Assembly: GCA_016722285.1 (NCBI GenBank) | Contig: JADKGI010000002.1 | Location: 1-64,000, forward strand | Reading direction: 5' to 3' | Length of the DNA: 64,000 nucleotides | DNA from: Saprospiraceae bacterium | Lineage (GTDB): Bacteria; Bacteroidota; Bacteroidia; Chitinophagales; Saprospiraceae | Shown: one piece after another, positions 48,303 through 57,952 of the stretch | How positions within the stretch are numbered: the first letter of the stretch is position 1 | How the letters are laid out: each line of letters begins with the position of its first letter | Position numbers and translations under genes: made by a program | Notes under the pieces: generated by a model | What the model saw: only the letters and a program-made list of their open reading frames with translations | Database searches by the model: none | Told to the model about the DNA's origin: nothing

Positions 48303-50363
48303 ATGAAAATGAAAGCAATTTTAATTTGCGTATTATTTTTAACCTTTGAAATAATGGCAATCAATGGTCAAAAAATACTCAAAAGAGCAGAAATATACAA
48401 TCAGAGTCTCGAATTCAGTAAAGCTTCGGAACAATATCTGGAATATTTGAAAAGTCATGAAAATGACTATCAGGTAATGGCATTACTCGCAGAAAACTTA
48501 GCTTCTTCAGGCGATCTATCTCAGGCAGATGTGTGGTACAGCAAGATTCCTGACAATGTAACTATCAATCCTTATTTCTATCTAAAGCATGGTGATGTTC
48601 TGAAGAAAATGGGACATTATAAAGAAGCCTTAGAGAAATTTAATCAATATAAGAACTTCAATTACGCTGTTGGAGCGCACTATATTAACTCTTGTACATT
48701 TGCCATGTCTGCTGTGAAAAAGCAACCGGAATATGAGTTGATCGCTCTTCCTGTCAACAGTACTTCATCAGATTTTGGATTGACATTTTATAAAAATATG
48801 CCTGTTTTTACATCTTTCAGAGAAGATATACTTATGACGGATATAGAAAAAGAGATACAGGGTTCGGATTCAGGTCAGAGGACATACATTTATAATGCTC
48901 AAAAGAATAGATTATTATTTGTCAAAGGCCCGGAAAACAAACTTTTTAATATAGGCCCTGTTAGTTTTTCAGCAGATGGAAGCAAATGTGCTATAATTGA
49001 GTCTAAATCGACGGATGGAAATTCTTTTGTTCAGTACCCCAAAGCCTCAAGATTATTAATCGCTGATCTCAATGATAAAGGTGAAATTGTTTCGTATAAG
49101 CCATTTAAGTACAATGAAGTCGGTTCATCCATAAATTCTGCTCACCTTGCTTTTGACGGAAGTGCTTTGTATTTTTCTTCGGACAGATCGGGAGGTCATG
49201 GTGGGTATGACATTTTTGTCAGTTATTTCACCGATGGCGATTGGACATTACCAACTAATCTAGGGACAAATATCAATAGTCCTGGCAACGAAATCACTCC
49301 TTTCCTGAAGGGCAATGAATTGTATTTTTCATCCGATTACCATGATGGATTGGGTGGCTACGATATCTTTGTAAGTAAGGTGGAGAATGGTGTATGGCGT
49401 TATCCTATAAATTCGGGTAATGGAATAAACTCTTCTGCAGATGAGTATTTTCCAGCCATAAATAGCATGGGAGAATTATATCTTACTACGAATAGATTGG
49501 GTGGAAAAGGTAAAACTGATATTTATAAAGCTTTTAAACCAATGCTTCAGAGTACTCCTGAAATATTGACAGATGTACCACCGGCTGTTAATTTGGATGA
49601 TTTAGCCGCAGAAGTACAAAAGCCATTATTAGGAAATTATGCAAAGAGTCAGGCACTGGATAAGAAGACACCTTCACCTGCTTTTTCTTTACCGGAATTT
49701 AATGCATCCAAAGTCGGATCAAATGCAGATGCTTCTTTGACTCTCGCCGGAGCTTACAGAGTAGCTATGCAGGAGTTTATTCCAAATACTGAAGTTTATT
49801 TTATTCAATTGGCTTCAGTGGCTACAAATAAACCAAATTTTGAAATTTTTAAGCCTCTGCTTAGATATGGAAACATCTACAAGATGCAGAACAATAATAC
49901 ATTAAAAGTCAGGTTAGGATATTTTACAGACAGAAAAGAAGCAGAAGATATATTATCAAAAGTAAGGCAAAAAGGGTACAAAGATGCTTTCATATCGCAT
50001 GAAATATTAAATACGGCGCAGATGGAATTGGTGCTGACCGGAACAGATGAAAACAGTTTTACAGATAAAGGCAACTTCAATACAAGCAATCCTGAAGTGG
50101 CTAAATCTTACAAATCCACAAATAAGTACAAAGTGCGTCTTGCATCCTACGAAGATCCTATCTGGTTTGATGTAAATAAGGTTAAAGATTTGGGTCGTAT
50201 TGAACAATGGACAAAAGGGGGATGGACCATCTTTATTCTGGCTGGTTACAATGATCTGGAAGAAGCAAAAAAAGCACAAATCCAAGCACTAAACCGTGGA
50301 TATAAAACATCAGAAGTTGTCATAGATAATGGAGGAATCCTTGAGAGATTAAAACAAAACTAA
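48303..50363 (+). CDS. TPR / PD40 propeller / SPOR-domain envelope protein
   Basis: With the start at ATG 48303 the protein has 686 residues and a signal peptide (ILICVLFLTFEIMAINGQ). TPR-like helices follow (KRAEIYNQSLEFSKASEQY, then LAENLASSGDLSQADVWY). The middle has PD40-type propeller blades (ALYFSSDRSGGHGGYDIFVS, LYFSSDYHDGLGGYDIFVSK, LYLTTNRLGGKGKTDIYKAF). The C-terminal third has two SPOR-like repeats (IQLASVATNKPNFEIFKPLL and KVRLASYEDPIWFDVNKV), which bind denuded peptidoglycan. In Bacteroidota, TPR-PD40 proteins of this build usually carry an OmpA domain and are linked to T9SS (PorE-like); here SPOR takes the OmpA place. Proximity to porV/porU supports a cell-envelope role for the T9SS, by inference. 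Confidence 0.82.
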   Translation: MKMKAILICVLFLTFEIMAINGQKILKRAEIYNQSLEFSKASEQYLEYLKSHENDYQVMALLAENLASSGDLSQADVWYSKIPDNVTINPYFYLKHGDVLKKMGHYKEALEKFNQYKNFNYAVGAHYINSCTFAMSAVKKQPEYELIALPVNSTSSDFGLTFYKNMPVFTSFREDILMTDIEKEIQGSDSGQRTYIYNAQKNRLLFVKGPENKLFNIGPVSFSADGSKCAIIESKSTDGNSFVQYPKASRLLIADLNDKGEIVSYKPFKYNEVGSSINSAHLAFDGSALYFSSDRSGGHGGYDIFVSYFTDGDWTLPTNLGTNINSPGNEITPFLKGNELYFSSDYHDGLGGYDIFVSKVENGVWRYPINSGNGINSSADEYFPAINSMGELYLTTNRLGGKGKTDIYKAFKPMLQSTPEILTDVPPAVNLDDLAAEVQKPLLGNYAKSQALDKKTPSPAFSLPEFNASKVGSNADASLTLAGAYRVAMQEFIPNTEVYFIQLASVATNKPNFEIFKPLLRYGNIYKMQNNNTLKVRLGYFTDRKEAEDILSKVRQKGYKDAFISHEILNTAQMELVLTGTDENSFTDKGNFNTSNPEVAKSYKSTNKYKVRLASYEDPIWFDVNKVKDLGRIEQWTKGGWTIFILAGYNDLEEAKKAQIQALNRGYKTSEVVIDNGGILERLKQN

Positions 50364-50414
50364 TTTTGAAATTACTTTAAGATACTTAAACCAGGAACTG
50401 CTAAGAGTCCTTTT

Positions 50415-50881
50415 TTATAGCATGAGGAAAGAAATTTTCTTTCTTTGGTAGGACTTCAGAGCCCAATCTACCAAGAATAGCATTACAAAACCAGTTGTGA
50501 CCATTGTGATCATGTTGATCAATTTACTATTCAGGGCGGGTAGATATGAGATATACGAGCTTTGATCCGTGTTAAATATTAGAGCATACCACATTATGCC
50601 TATTGAAACACATACCAATATTAATATCCATTTTACAGATAACACATCAGAAATTTTTAATTCCTGAACCGTTTGAAGCTCTTTATACATAGAATATTCC
50701 AGTTTCTTTTTGAAAGTCTGTGACATTTGAATATTGGCTGATTTGGATAAATTAAAGTCCAAATTTTTCAAAACCTGATATGAATTCCTGAAATCAGGAT
50801 CTGTATCCAGGAGTAATTTTATTTTTGCACTTCTTCTTTAGTACAGTCATCATCAATATATTTCCAGATAAGTTCTTCCAT
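50415..50881 (-). pseudogene. Putative anti-sigma factor with A-run frameshift
   Basis: The 3' part (ORF from 50771) encodes a protein with one or two membrane helices (VKWILILVCVSIGIMWYALI and LINMITMVTTGFVMLFLVDW). Upstream, ATG 50881 opens MEELIWKYIDDDCTKEEVQK and then meets a stop. Adding one A to the A5 run read at 50822-50826 joins it to IKLLLDTDPDFRNSYQVLKN, the typical start of a Bacteroidota anti-sigma-like protein (about 155 residues). The joined gene starts 9 bp after the ECF sigma gene, the normal operon order. The frame break is either a homopolymer error or a real slippage site. Confidence 0.6.
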
Positions 50882-50890
50882 GGTGAAATT

Positions 50891-51442
50891 TTATTTTAAT
50901 ATTGATATATATTTATTTGCATATTCCGACATCAGTTTCCTAGCCCTGAATAACTTAATTTTAATATTGCTTGTAGTAAGACCTGTCAATTCATCGACTT
51001 CTTTTACATTTCGCTCTTCAAGATAAAAAAGAGTAACAATCATTTTTGATTCATCATCAAAAAGTTGAATCATTTTATTCACTCTTGATTTCAGTTCCTG
51101 TTGCTCAATAAGATCATCTGCCTGTTTATCATATGCGATATCTGTCACCCCATTGAGTTCAACATAATATTTAGACTTCCTTTTATGGTCAATTGAAGTA
51201 CGGTAGGCTATTGTATAACACCATGCCTTCAAGGACGAATTAGTGTCAAATGTATGAATATTTTTCAAAATCTTCATTACCGAATCCTGTGTTGCTTCTT
51301 CAGCATCATGTGTATTTGATAATATTTTATAACAAACATTATAGATAAAATGTCCATAAGATTCTGTAAACTTATTCACAGCTCTATGATTGCCATTAAG
51401 CAGAAGTCTTACAATAAGTTGATCTGATTCCGGATTTGCCAT
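50891..51442 (-). CDS. ECF-family RNA polymerase sigma factor
   Basis: The 183-residue protein shows sigma-70 region 2 (DAEEATQDSVMKILKNIHTF, SLKAWCYTIAYRTSIDHKRK) and region 4 (LTGLTTSNIKIKLFRARKL). It redirects RNA polymerase to an envelope-related regulon, likely held back by the membrane-bound anti-sigma encoded downstream. It lies downstream of porV on the same strand (97 bp) but has its own -7 match (51453-51460). In Porphyromonas the ECF factor SigP controls T9SS genes; whether this gene does so is an open inference. Confidence 0.9.
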   Translation of the reverse strand: MANPESDQLIVRLLLNGNHRAVNKFTESYGHFIYNVCYKILSNTHDAEEATQDSVMKILKNIHTFDTNSSLKAWCYTIAYRTSIDHKRKSKYYVELNGVTDIAYDKQADDLIEQQELKSRVNKMIQLFDDESKMIVTLFYLEERNVKEVDELTGLTTSNIKIKLFRARKLMSEYANKYISILK

Positions 51443-51452
51443 AATGTATATT

Positions 51453-51460
51453 CAAATATA
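51453..51460 (-). promoter_or_regulatory. Putative -7 element for the ECF sigma gene
   Basis: The minus strand reads TATATTTG, a full TAnnTTTG match, 10 bp before the ATG, so the leader would be very short. A TTTTG at 51484-51488 is a possible but widely spaced -33 element. Confidence 0.4.
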
Positions 51461-51539
51461 CGATTGCAAATCATCATGGGTTACAAAATTAAGGATAAAT
51501 CTATAAAGAACGAATATTTATAATTGTCTGTAATCTGAA

Positions 51540-52787
51540 TTATTCACCTTTAAATACTGAAAAATCAAACAATAGTGAGAACCTGAGTGTATTGTCCAAT
51601 GGATTTGGAATGACAGATGTTGGTATAAGATAAGATAAATCAATGCCAAAAACATTATATTTAATACCGGCACCAACAGTGAAAAATCTGCGGTTTCCTT
51701 TTTCTGCGCTTTCCCAATAATATCCGCCCCTGAAAGCAAATTGTTTGTCATACCAGTATTCCATTCCAAAGGATAAGGATACCTCTTTCATTTCTTCTCT
51801 AAAACCACCTTGGGCATCGCTAAAAGAGCCTAGTATGCCTGAAAAAAGTGATTTCTCTCTGTAATCTGCTATATTATTACCATTCTTGTCCCAATCTTTA
51901 TTTTCAGAAAGCGTACCATCTGAAGCAATTATTTTTTTGGTAATAGGCGTCGGGACCAACAATTTATTAAAATCCAGAGCAAATGTCAATGAGTTGAAAT
52001 CATCAAAATCTAGTTTTAAGGCGGTGCCCAAGCCCATATTTGCAGGGATAAAATCTTTTACAAGATTGTCTGTAGTGTAAGTTACTTTTGACCCAATATT
52101 AGTGATCGCAAGGCCATATGACCATTCTCCTTTATAGCCACCCAATGTGGTTTTTGATCTGTAATTAAGTCCAAAATCTGCCGCAAAAGATGTGGCCGTA
52201 TTTATATCTACTCCATTAACCTGAAGTCCTGAAGCTAAATTTGAAAATATATATTTTCCTGAAAGGGAAGCTGAAAGTTTATCACCCAATTTTCTGGCAT
52301 AAGCGAGTGTAAACTCGCCTTCTCTTGGTCTCCCTGTACCTAAGGAACCACCATTTGCGTCTGTAAAATCAATATCTCCCAATGAGAAAAACCGAATTCC
52401 TCCTCCGACTGCCTGATTTTCATCCAGTTTATAAAATCCTGAAACGTATAATAAGAAGATGTCATCCAGATTCAGGTTGCGCAACCAAGGAGTATAAGTG
52501 AAAGAAAACCCTGATTGCTCTTCAGAAAAAACTAAATTTGATGCATTAAAATGTAAAGAATTTGAATTTGGCGAAAGTGCCACACCAACATCTCCCATTG
52601 CGCCGGACCTGGCGTCAGGTGTAATCCTGAGAAAAGGAACAGCAGTTAGCAAAGTGTTAGATATACATTCACCGTTATTATCTATGACACACCCTTTGAT
52701 TGGATCAAAAACCTGACTGAAAAGTGAATCAGACGTTATAAAAATAATACCCAACAAAAGGCATTTTATCAAATTATTCATACTCAT
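51540..52787 (-). CDS. porV: Type IX secretion system outer-membrane protein PorV
   Basis: The 415-residue beta-barrel protein has a signal peptide (CLLLGIIFITSDSLFSQ) and the family signature FLRITPDARSGAMGDVGVAL near residue 52, followed by FNASNLVFSEEQSGFSFTYT. Repeated amphipathic strands end in FSLLFDFSVFKGE, with the terminal aromatic expected of a barrel. PorV (LptO) shuttles T9SS cargo from the translocon to the PorU attachment complex. It follows porU by 50 bp on the minus strand, the conserved porU-porV order. A TATTTTTG element at 52804-52811 could give it its own promoter. Confidence 0.93.
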   Translation of the reverse strand: MSMNNLIKCLLLGIIFITSDSLFSQVFDPIKGCVIDNNGECISNTLLTAVPFLRITPDARSGAMGDVGVALSPNSNSLHFNASNLVFSEEQSGFSFTYTPWLRNLNLDDIFLLYVSGFYKLDENQAVGGGIRFFSLGDIDFTDANGGSLGTGRPREGEFTLAYARKLGDKLSASLSGKYIFSNLASGLQVNGVDINTATSFAADFGLNYRSKTTLGGYKGEWSYGLAITNIGSKVTYTTDNLVKDFIPANMGLGTALKLDFDDFNSLTFALDFNKLLVPTPITKKIIASDGTLSENKDWDKNGNNIADYREKSLFSGILGSFSDAQGGFREEMKEVSLSFGMEYWYDKQFAFRGGYYWESAEKGNRRFFTVGAGIKYNVFGIDLSYLIPTSVIPNPLDNTLRFSLLFDFSVFKGE

Positions 52788-52837
52788 TGTTTAAAAATCG
52801 TCGCAAAAATACAAAATTAAATTTGTTAATAATTTAT

Positions 52838-55800
52838 TTAAAGTTTTATTAGTTTCTCAAAGCTACTTTCTCTTGTCTGATTTAGTTCCTTTGAATGCAC
52901 TTTAATTTTATACAAGTAAATCCCTCTCGCTAATGAGGAGTCAAAATCATCTCTTCCGTTCCAACTGATATCATTAACTCTAAATCCTGAAGAATATTTC
53001 GTCTGAATTATACTTTTTATTAGTTTTCCGGTAATTGTGTAAATATCGATCACTGTTTCCAGTTCCGTATTCACCAGATCATGTTCAAATTGAAAGAAAG
53101 TATTAGTAGAAAATGGATTTGGATAGTTATAGACATGTCGCAATTTATTATCACCGATATCTGCCACTACAAAGTCAACTCTTTTTTCTGTTGAATTGCC
53201 AGCAATATCCCACGCCTTTGCAATAATATAATGTGATCCCTTGCTCAGTTTGGTAAGTGGAAACTGAACTTTTCCTTTTGAATAGTCATCTTTAGCCGCC
53301 TCGTAGAATTCATTCAGAGTATATATATTCTGATAGTTTCCATCAATAACTGCAGTTATGTCCTGACCGATGGCATTTCCTGTGACATTTATACCAAAAT
53401 CATCTTTAAGATTCAATATTAGAACAGGGCTTTCATTGGTAATACCTCCGGAAATAAAACTCTCATCGTTCATAAAAACATCCATGACCGGTCCCTGATC
53501 GTCTGTTACCAAATCGTTGTTGGATCCTCCTACAATAACATTAGTAAACACGCCACCTGCATCAGTAAAACCATTATTAGCATAATAGGAAATTCTTGGG
53601 TTTCCAAAACTATAATTTATATTTTTAGGCATCCAGAAAGTAACTGACCATTTGCCTTCCTGTACGGTTGCAGCCCCTTTAAAAAGTATATTTCTGAAAG
53701 TGGTAAAAGTATATTTCGGGGATCCGCTATCATTTGATAAGGTCTGAAGTGATGTCTTTTTGTCAAAAACTGTCGGGAAAATAGTACCGTTAAAACTTGA
53801 TATTAAAACTCCTTTATCGTCACGTATCTCACCTTCCAGTGCAACTTTTTCCAATGCACTCAATGTATCTTGTGCAGCCATGGCATCTGTATTATTGACT
53901 TTTGTGGTTACGATATTATATCTTGGCAGCGCAACACGGAGTGACGGGTCACCCAATAAGGTAAATTTACGGGAGTTGATTCTAAAAAAGTCACCCTGAT
54001 ACTTATTCTTACTTTCAGCTAATATATATCCTAATGTAGGGGCCTGACCATTAATTTTAGAAAACATGAGCTCATGTACTCCATCAGTCAATATTTTATT
54101 TGAGTTAGTATAAACGGCTCTTGTAGTGCTTAAAAGAGCTATAGCGCCACCCTTTGGATTTAACATGGCATATTCTGCCGGCGTAAGTACAGCGGGATCA
54201 TCATATGCTGCAAATGAACAGGTGGCGGTAACCATAATTACCATTTTGTCGAGATTGGTCCATGCCCGTATTTCAGGTACAGTCAATATCCTTTCCTGTG
54301 CCCATCCTAATGGTCCTCCATGACCCAGGTAGGTCAGGGAAAGCTGACCTTTAAAAATGTTGTCATTTATATTTCTATTGGCATCAGGATATCTGTTTTC
54401 TCCAGGTGTCGATACCTGCTTATAAGCATCAGCATACACTTTCTGCTGGTTTATAAGAATATGCCTTTTTTCATCTGTCATAGCTATTTCATCCATATCT
54501 CTAAGATGCGTATTTCCATCTTCATCATCGGCCACATATCCTGCTCGCATTTTCCAATCACCAAGTGACTTGGGTGATGTTTCATAATGTATGATTTTAT
54601 TGACCAATATATTTGCATCCTCCAGTGTTTTTGCAGGCAACCTACCCACATAAATATCCAGGCCACCTTTTAGATCTGCCCCTTCTTCCTGTCCCAATAA
54701 TCCATAAAAATCGTCTGAAGGAAAACCATCTATGGGATCAAGGGATTCATCAGTTTCATATACAGGGACAAAATTTTCGGAAGGCAAGTCTTTAACTATC
54801 CTTTTGTAATCATAGGATCCGTCACCGAATAGCAATAGATATTTGAAATTAGGATTTCGGCTGAGTAAAAGTCTGGACAGATCCCTTATGGATGCCGGAT
54901 CCACCCTGCCACTACTGAATTCATTGTACACCTGATCAGTGGTTGCTACAACAATTTTCAATCCCGATACATTTTTCCTGTGTTCTGCCAGACGCTGAGC
55001 TTCCAATAAAAATATCGGATGTGTAACTACAATCATGTCTTCATCCTTAATAGCATGAAGATTCTGGTTTGAAATTTTTCCTAATGCTAACGGCTCATAT
55101 GCACCTCCCGTATTATTATGTGCAATAAATTCTCTTAAGGTACCTTCAGGTCGAAATAATAATTTATTGTCTGAAACTGAATACTCAACCGGTTCAAATG
55201 GATTTGTCACATCCCAGATTATCTGATTTGTGTAATTACCTAAGACGAATGAAGCAACACCTTGTGATTTTGATTTTCTGCTTCTGAAAGGTAATTGTGT
55301 GTTATTGAGTACTAGGTTTCTACTATTGATTATTTGCAAAAAATCCAGCCATCCATCAGAATTGCCTGAAGACTGAGGATATGACACTTTAACCTGAGGG
55401 TTTATATCAGAAATACTAAATGATTCGTTTATATAAGATTTTCTGGCGTATAATGATTCAGCATCAAGAACACTGACTGGCGGGACTATTTTGGAAATTG
55501 TTTTACTTCCAATAGTCAGGTTTACAGTTGAATTTGCATTGCTACGGCCTGCAAATGTCATCTCTACTTCTAATGGTTCACTTGATATGAATCCTGAAAA
55601 ATCAAATTTTGGAGTATATATTCTTTCACGGGATCCTGCTGAAAATAAATCTCCATACCATTCTTTTCCCGTTCCTTCAGTCCCGCTAAAACTGCCTAAT
55701 AGATTTATTTTATCTTCTTCAAGTCGTTGCAACATATCATAGTTCGATAGTTCAATACTTGCTTCCTGCCCGATGAGATTATTTTTTTTAACCCTGAGCC

Positions 55801-56641
55801 CTTCCTGACCATCGATTTTTATAAAATAATAATTTTTGTCATCATATATATTTTTATCAAATGTGAATGTGTTTGTAGTTTCCCTATATTTCCATATGTC
55901 AGCTCCTTCAGCATAAAATATGATGTAATCACTATTATCAAACTTATTATCTGATTCGCCAGCCACAAATATTCTTAATTCACTTAGGTCGTCAGTACGA
56001 GGGACGCTGTTCATTTCTGGCAATCTTCCACCTCCGGCTCCAAATATTTTAATCATTTTGGGGTTGATCTTAGAGACATCAATGCCTAACTTTGTCTCTA
56101 AAAATGTTTTATCAATTTTATAGATTCCGGTTTTATCAACGCTTATCTTATATAAATCACCTGTTGATAATACAGAATTAAAAGTATTTTCGGGTCCTCT
56201 CAAGCCTTGTTTTTCTAAGCTTTCTGAGCTAATTTCGTAACTGAAGGATAAAAGCTTTTCAAAATTTCCGTTATTCGATCGGCGAAAAGGGTTTACAGTT
56301 GTATTTAAAAAATAATTTCCCCTGACTTCTGTAATTTCAGCCGAAATCTGAAAATCTGAATTAATTAAACTGATTTTTTGCTGATCATGCAAATTTGCCG
56401 GCTCAGTTTTAGTAGCAAACAGCCTTACACTAATTAATTTACTACTGCTGAAAGGAATGGACTTATGAAAGAAAGCAATCTTATTCCCTTCGTTACTGTT
56501 ATCCAGACCATCAAGCAAGACATCATACTTTTCTGAAGTATCTCTTATCCAGGTGAGTGCCTCCTGAAATACAAACGTATTCTGTGAATATGCAAATACA
56601 GAAAGAAATAAACTTAAAATACCAATTATAAATAATCTCAT
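52838..56641 (-). CDS. porU: Type IX secretion system sortase PorU (C25 peptidase family)
   Basis: The 1267-residue protein has a signal peptide (LFIIGILSLFLSVFAYSQ). The gingipain-like C25 domain begins near DMIVVTHPIFLLEAQRLAEH and carries the catalytic His (about 774) in TYLGHGGPLG and Cys (about 808) in VTATCSFAAYDDP. The C terminus has an Ig-like and sorting-like segment (YNYPNPFSTNTFFQFEHD). PorU removes the C-terminal signal of T9SS cargo and joins it to the lipopolysaccharide anchor at the outer surface. PorU with porV downstream and porP/gldJ divergent makes a compact T9SS island. The frame is intact over 3.8 kb. Confidence 0.95.
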   Translation of the reverse strand: MRLFIIGILSLFLSVFAYSQNTFVFQEALTWIRDTSEKYDVLLDGLDNSNEGNKIAFFHKSIPFSSSKLISVRLFATKTEPANLHDQQKISLINSDFQISAEITEVRGNYFLNTTVNPFRRSNNGNFEKLLSFSYEISSESLEKQGLRGPENTFNSVLSTGDLYKISVDKTGIYKIDKTFLETKLGIDVSKINPKMIKIFGAGGGRLPEMNSVPRTDDLSELRIFVAGESDNKFDNSDYIIFYAEGADIWKYRETTNTFTFDKNIYDDKNYYFIKIDGQEGLRVKKNNLIGQEASIELSNYDMLQRLEEDKINLLGSFSGTEGTGKEWYGDLFSAGSRERIYTPKFDFSGFISSEPLEVEMTFAGRSNANSTVNLTIGSKTISKIVPPVSVLDAESLYARKSYINESFSISDINPQVKVSYPQSSGNSDGWLDFLQIINSRNLVLNNTQLPFRSRKSKSQGVASFVLGNYTNQIIWDVTNPFEPVEYSVSDNKLLFRPEGTLREFIAHNNTGGAYEPLALGKISNQNLHAIKDEDMIVVTHPIFLLEAQRLAEHRKNVSGLKIVVATTDQVYNEFSSGRVDPASIRDLSRLLLSRNPNFKYLLLFGDGSYDYKRIVKDLPSENFVPVYETDESLDPIDGFPSDDFYGLLGQEEGADLKGGLDIYVGRLPAKTLEDANILVNKIIHYETSPKSLGDWKMRAGYVADDEDGNTHLRDMDEIAMTDEKRHILINQQKVYADAYKQVSTPGENRYPDANRNINDNIFKGQLSLTYLGHGGPLGWAQERILTVPEIRAWTNLDKMVIMVTATCSFAAYDDPAVLTPAEYAMLNPKGGAIALLSTTRAVYTNSNKILTDGVHELMFSKINGQAPTLGYILAESKNKYQGDFFRINSRKFTLLGDPSLRVALPRYNIVTTKVNNTDAMAAQDTLSALEKVALEGEIRDDKGVLISSFNGTIFPTVFDKKTSLQTLSNDSGSPKYTFTTFRNILFKGAATVQEGKWSVTFWMPKNINYSFGNPRISYYANNGFTDAGGVFTNVIVGGSNNDLVTDDQGPVMDVFMNDESFISGGITNESPVLILNLKDDFGINVTGNAIGQDITAVIDGNYQNIYTLNEFYEAAKDDYSKGKVQFPLTKLSKGSHYIIAKAWDIAGNSTEKRVDFVVADIGDNKLRHVYNYPNPFSTNTFFQFEHDLVNTELETVIDIYTITGKLIKSIIQTKYSSGFRVNDISWNGRDDFDSSLARGIYLYKIKVHSKELNQTRESSFEKLIKL

Positions 56642-56723
56642 TCTTCAGAAAGCTTATATAACCGTACAGTCTCAAACAAAAACCCAACTTAATAACCAAA
56701 AATCTAACCAAAATTATAAATAA

Positions 56724-57851
56724 GTGTTAAAATCTCGATTAATTCACCTTAAAACGACCATATTTGCCGTTGTATTGTCTATAATTTTGTTAATGCCATC
56801 CCAAACATCAAAATATACACTGCTTTCAGAAATTTTTAGAGTTTCATTAATTTTAATGATATGGCTGTTAATTAATGTAAACAAAACAAAGGCGCAAGAT
56901 CCTATTTACAGCCAATATTACAATGCACATTTACAGCTTAATTCTGCACTGGCCGGAAATACAAGGGGTCCATTATTCCAGTTGAATTATCGAAATCAAT
57001 GGCCAAATTTGGGCAAGATTTATTCCACCTATTCCTTTTCTTATGACCAGTTTGTACCTAAACTCAATAGTGGTATCGGTGCCTTGTTACTTACTGATAA
57101 TGCAGGCGATGGAATCATCCGTACCACAGGCATCACCGGTTTTTACAGTTACAGACTAAGGGTTAATAAAAATTCATATGTGAAAGGTGGAATTGAAACA
57201 GGCTTTGTAAACCTGAGCCTTGACTGGAATAAGTTGCTGTTTGGTGATGCTATTGACCCGGCACAAGGTCCTTTGTCGCCGGGAGGTGTACCTTTTCCAA
57301 GTCAGGAGTCAATCCCCGGATCTACCACAAAAAATTTCATCAATATAGGAGCAGGAATTGTTTACTACAATCCGGACTATTATTTTGGATTAAGCCTAAA
57401 AAATCTGAATACTCCGGATATATCATTTTTAGGAAATACTAATTCATCTGATAAATCGGCCCAATCTTTGCCAGTAAGAATATCATTGCACGGAGGCATG
57501 CAAATATTATTGAGGTCAGGCAATAAAAATGTTGATCCCACGTTTTTATCTCCGAATATAATGTTTCTGAGACAATCAGGTTATAACCAGGTGAATGTAG
57601 GTGCTTATTTGTCAGTTGATAAAATACAGGGCGGTTTATGGTTTAGGCATTCGTTATTTAACGGAGATGCTTTTATTACATCTTTTGGTGTCAAAAAGGA
57701 CTTTTTGAAGATAACATATAGCTTTGATCTGACCTTGTCACAACTAAATATTCGTCAGGGAGGTAGCCATGAGATAGGGGTAGTAGTGAGTTTTGAGCAT
57801 CTATATCCTAAAAGGCAGGATTATAATGACTGTTTTGCGATTTTCAGATAG
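56724..57851 (+). CDS. PorP/SprF-family type IX secretion outer-membrane protein
   Basis: The 375-residue protein begins its mature part with QDPIYSQYYNAHLQLNSALAG, the family hallmark, then LNYRNQWPNLG and a series of beta strands ending in EHLYPKRQDYND. PorP/SprF proteins form a barrel that helps deliver or anchor specific T9SS cargo such as SprB-like adhesins. The N terminus carries more than one hydrophobic stretch before the cleavage region (WLLINVNKTKAQ), so the true start may be internal. It is divergent from porU, with only 82 bp between them. It may be a partner of the repeat adhesin at the window's left edge (inference). Confidence 0.9.
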   Translation: MLKSRLIHLKTTIFAVVLSIILLMPSQTSKYTLLSEIFRVSLILMIWLLINVNKTKAQDPIYSQYYNAHLQLNSALAGNTRGPLFQLNYRNQWPNLGKIYSTYSFSYDQFVPKLNSGIGALLLTDNAGDGIIRTTGITGFYSYRLRVNKNSYVKGGIETGFVNLSLDWNKLLFGDAIDPAQGPLSPGGVPFPSQESIPGSTTKNFINIGAGIVYYNPDYYFGLSLKNLNTPDISFLGNTNSSDKSAQSLPVRISLHGGMQILLRSGNKNVDPTFLSPNIMFLRQSGYNQVNVGAYLSVDKIQGGLWFRHSLFNGDAFITSFGVKKDFLKITYSFDLTLSQLNIRQGGSHEIGVVVSFEHLYPKRQDYNDCFAIFR

Positions 57852-57911
57852 TATGAATTTTACTTATAATTGTTTTTTTTAATAAATTATTTTCGGTTTT
57901 TCAAAAAGCCG

Positions 57912-57919
57912 TATATTTG
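57912..57919 (+). promoter_or_regulatory. Putative -7 element for gldJ
   Basis: TATATTTG fits TAnnTTTG and ends 33 bp before the chosen gldJ ATG 57953. A TTTTCGG stretch upstream is a weak -33 candidate. Confidence 0.5.
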
Positions 57920-57952
57920 TGCGCTAATTTTAGAATTTTAGAATATCAATCC

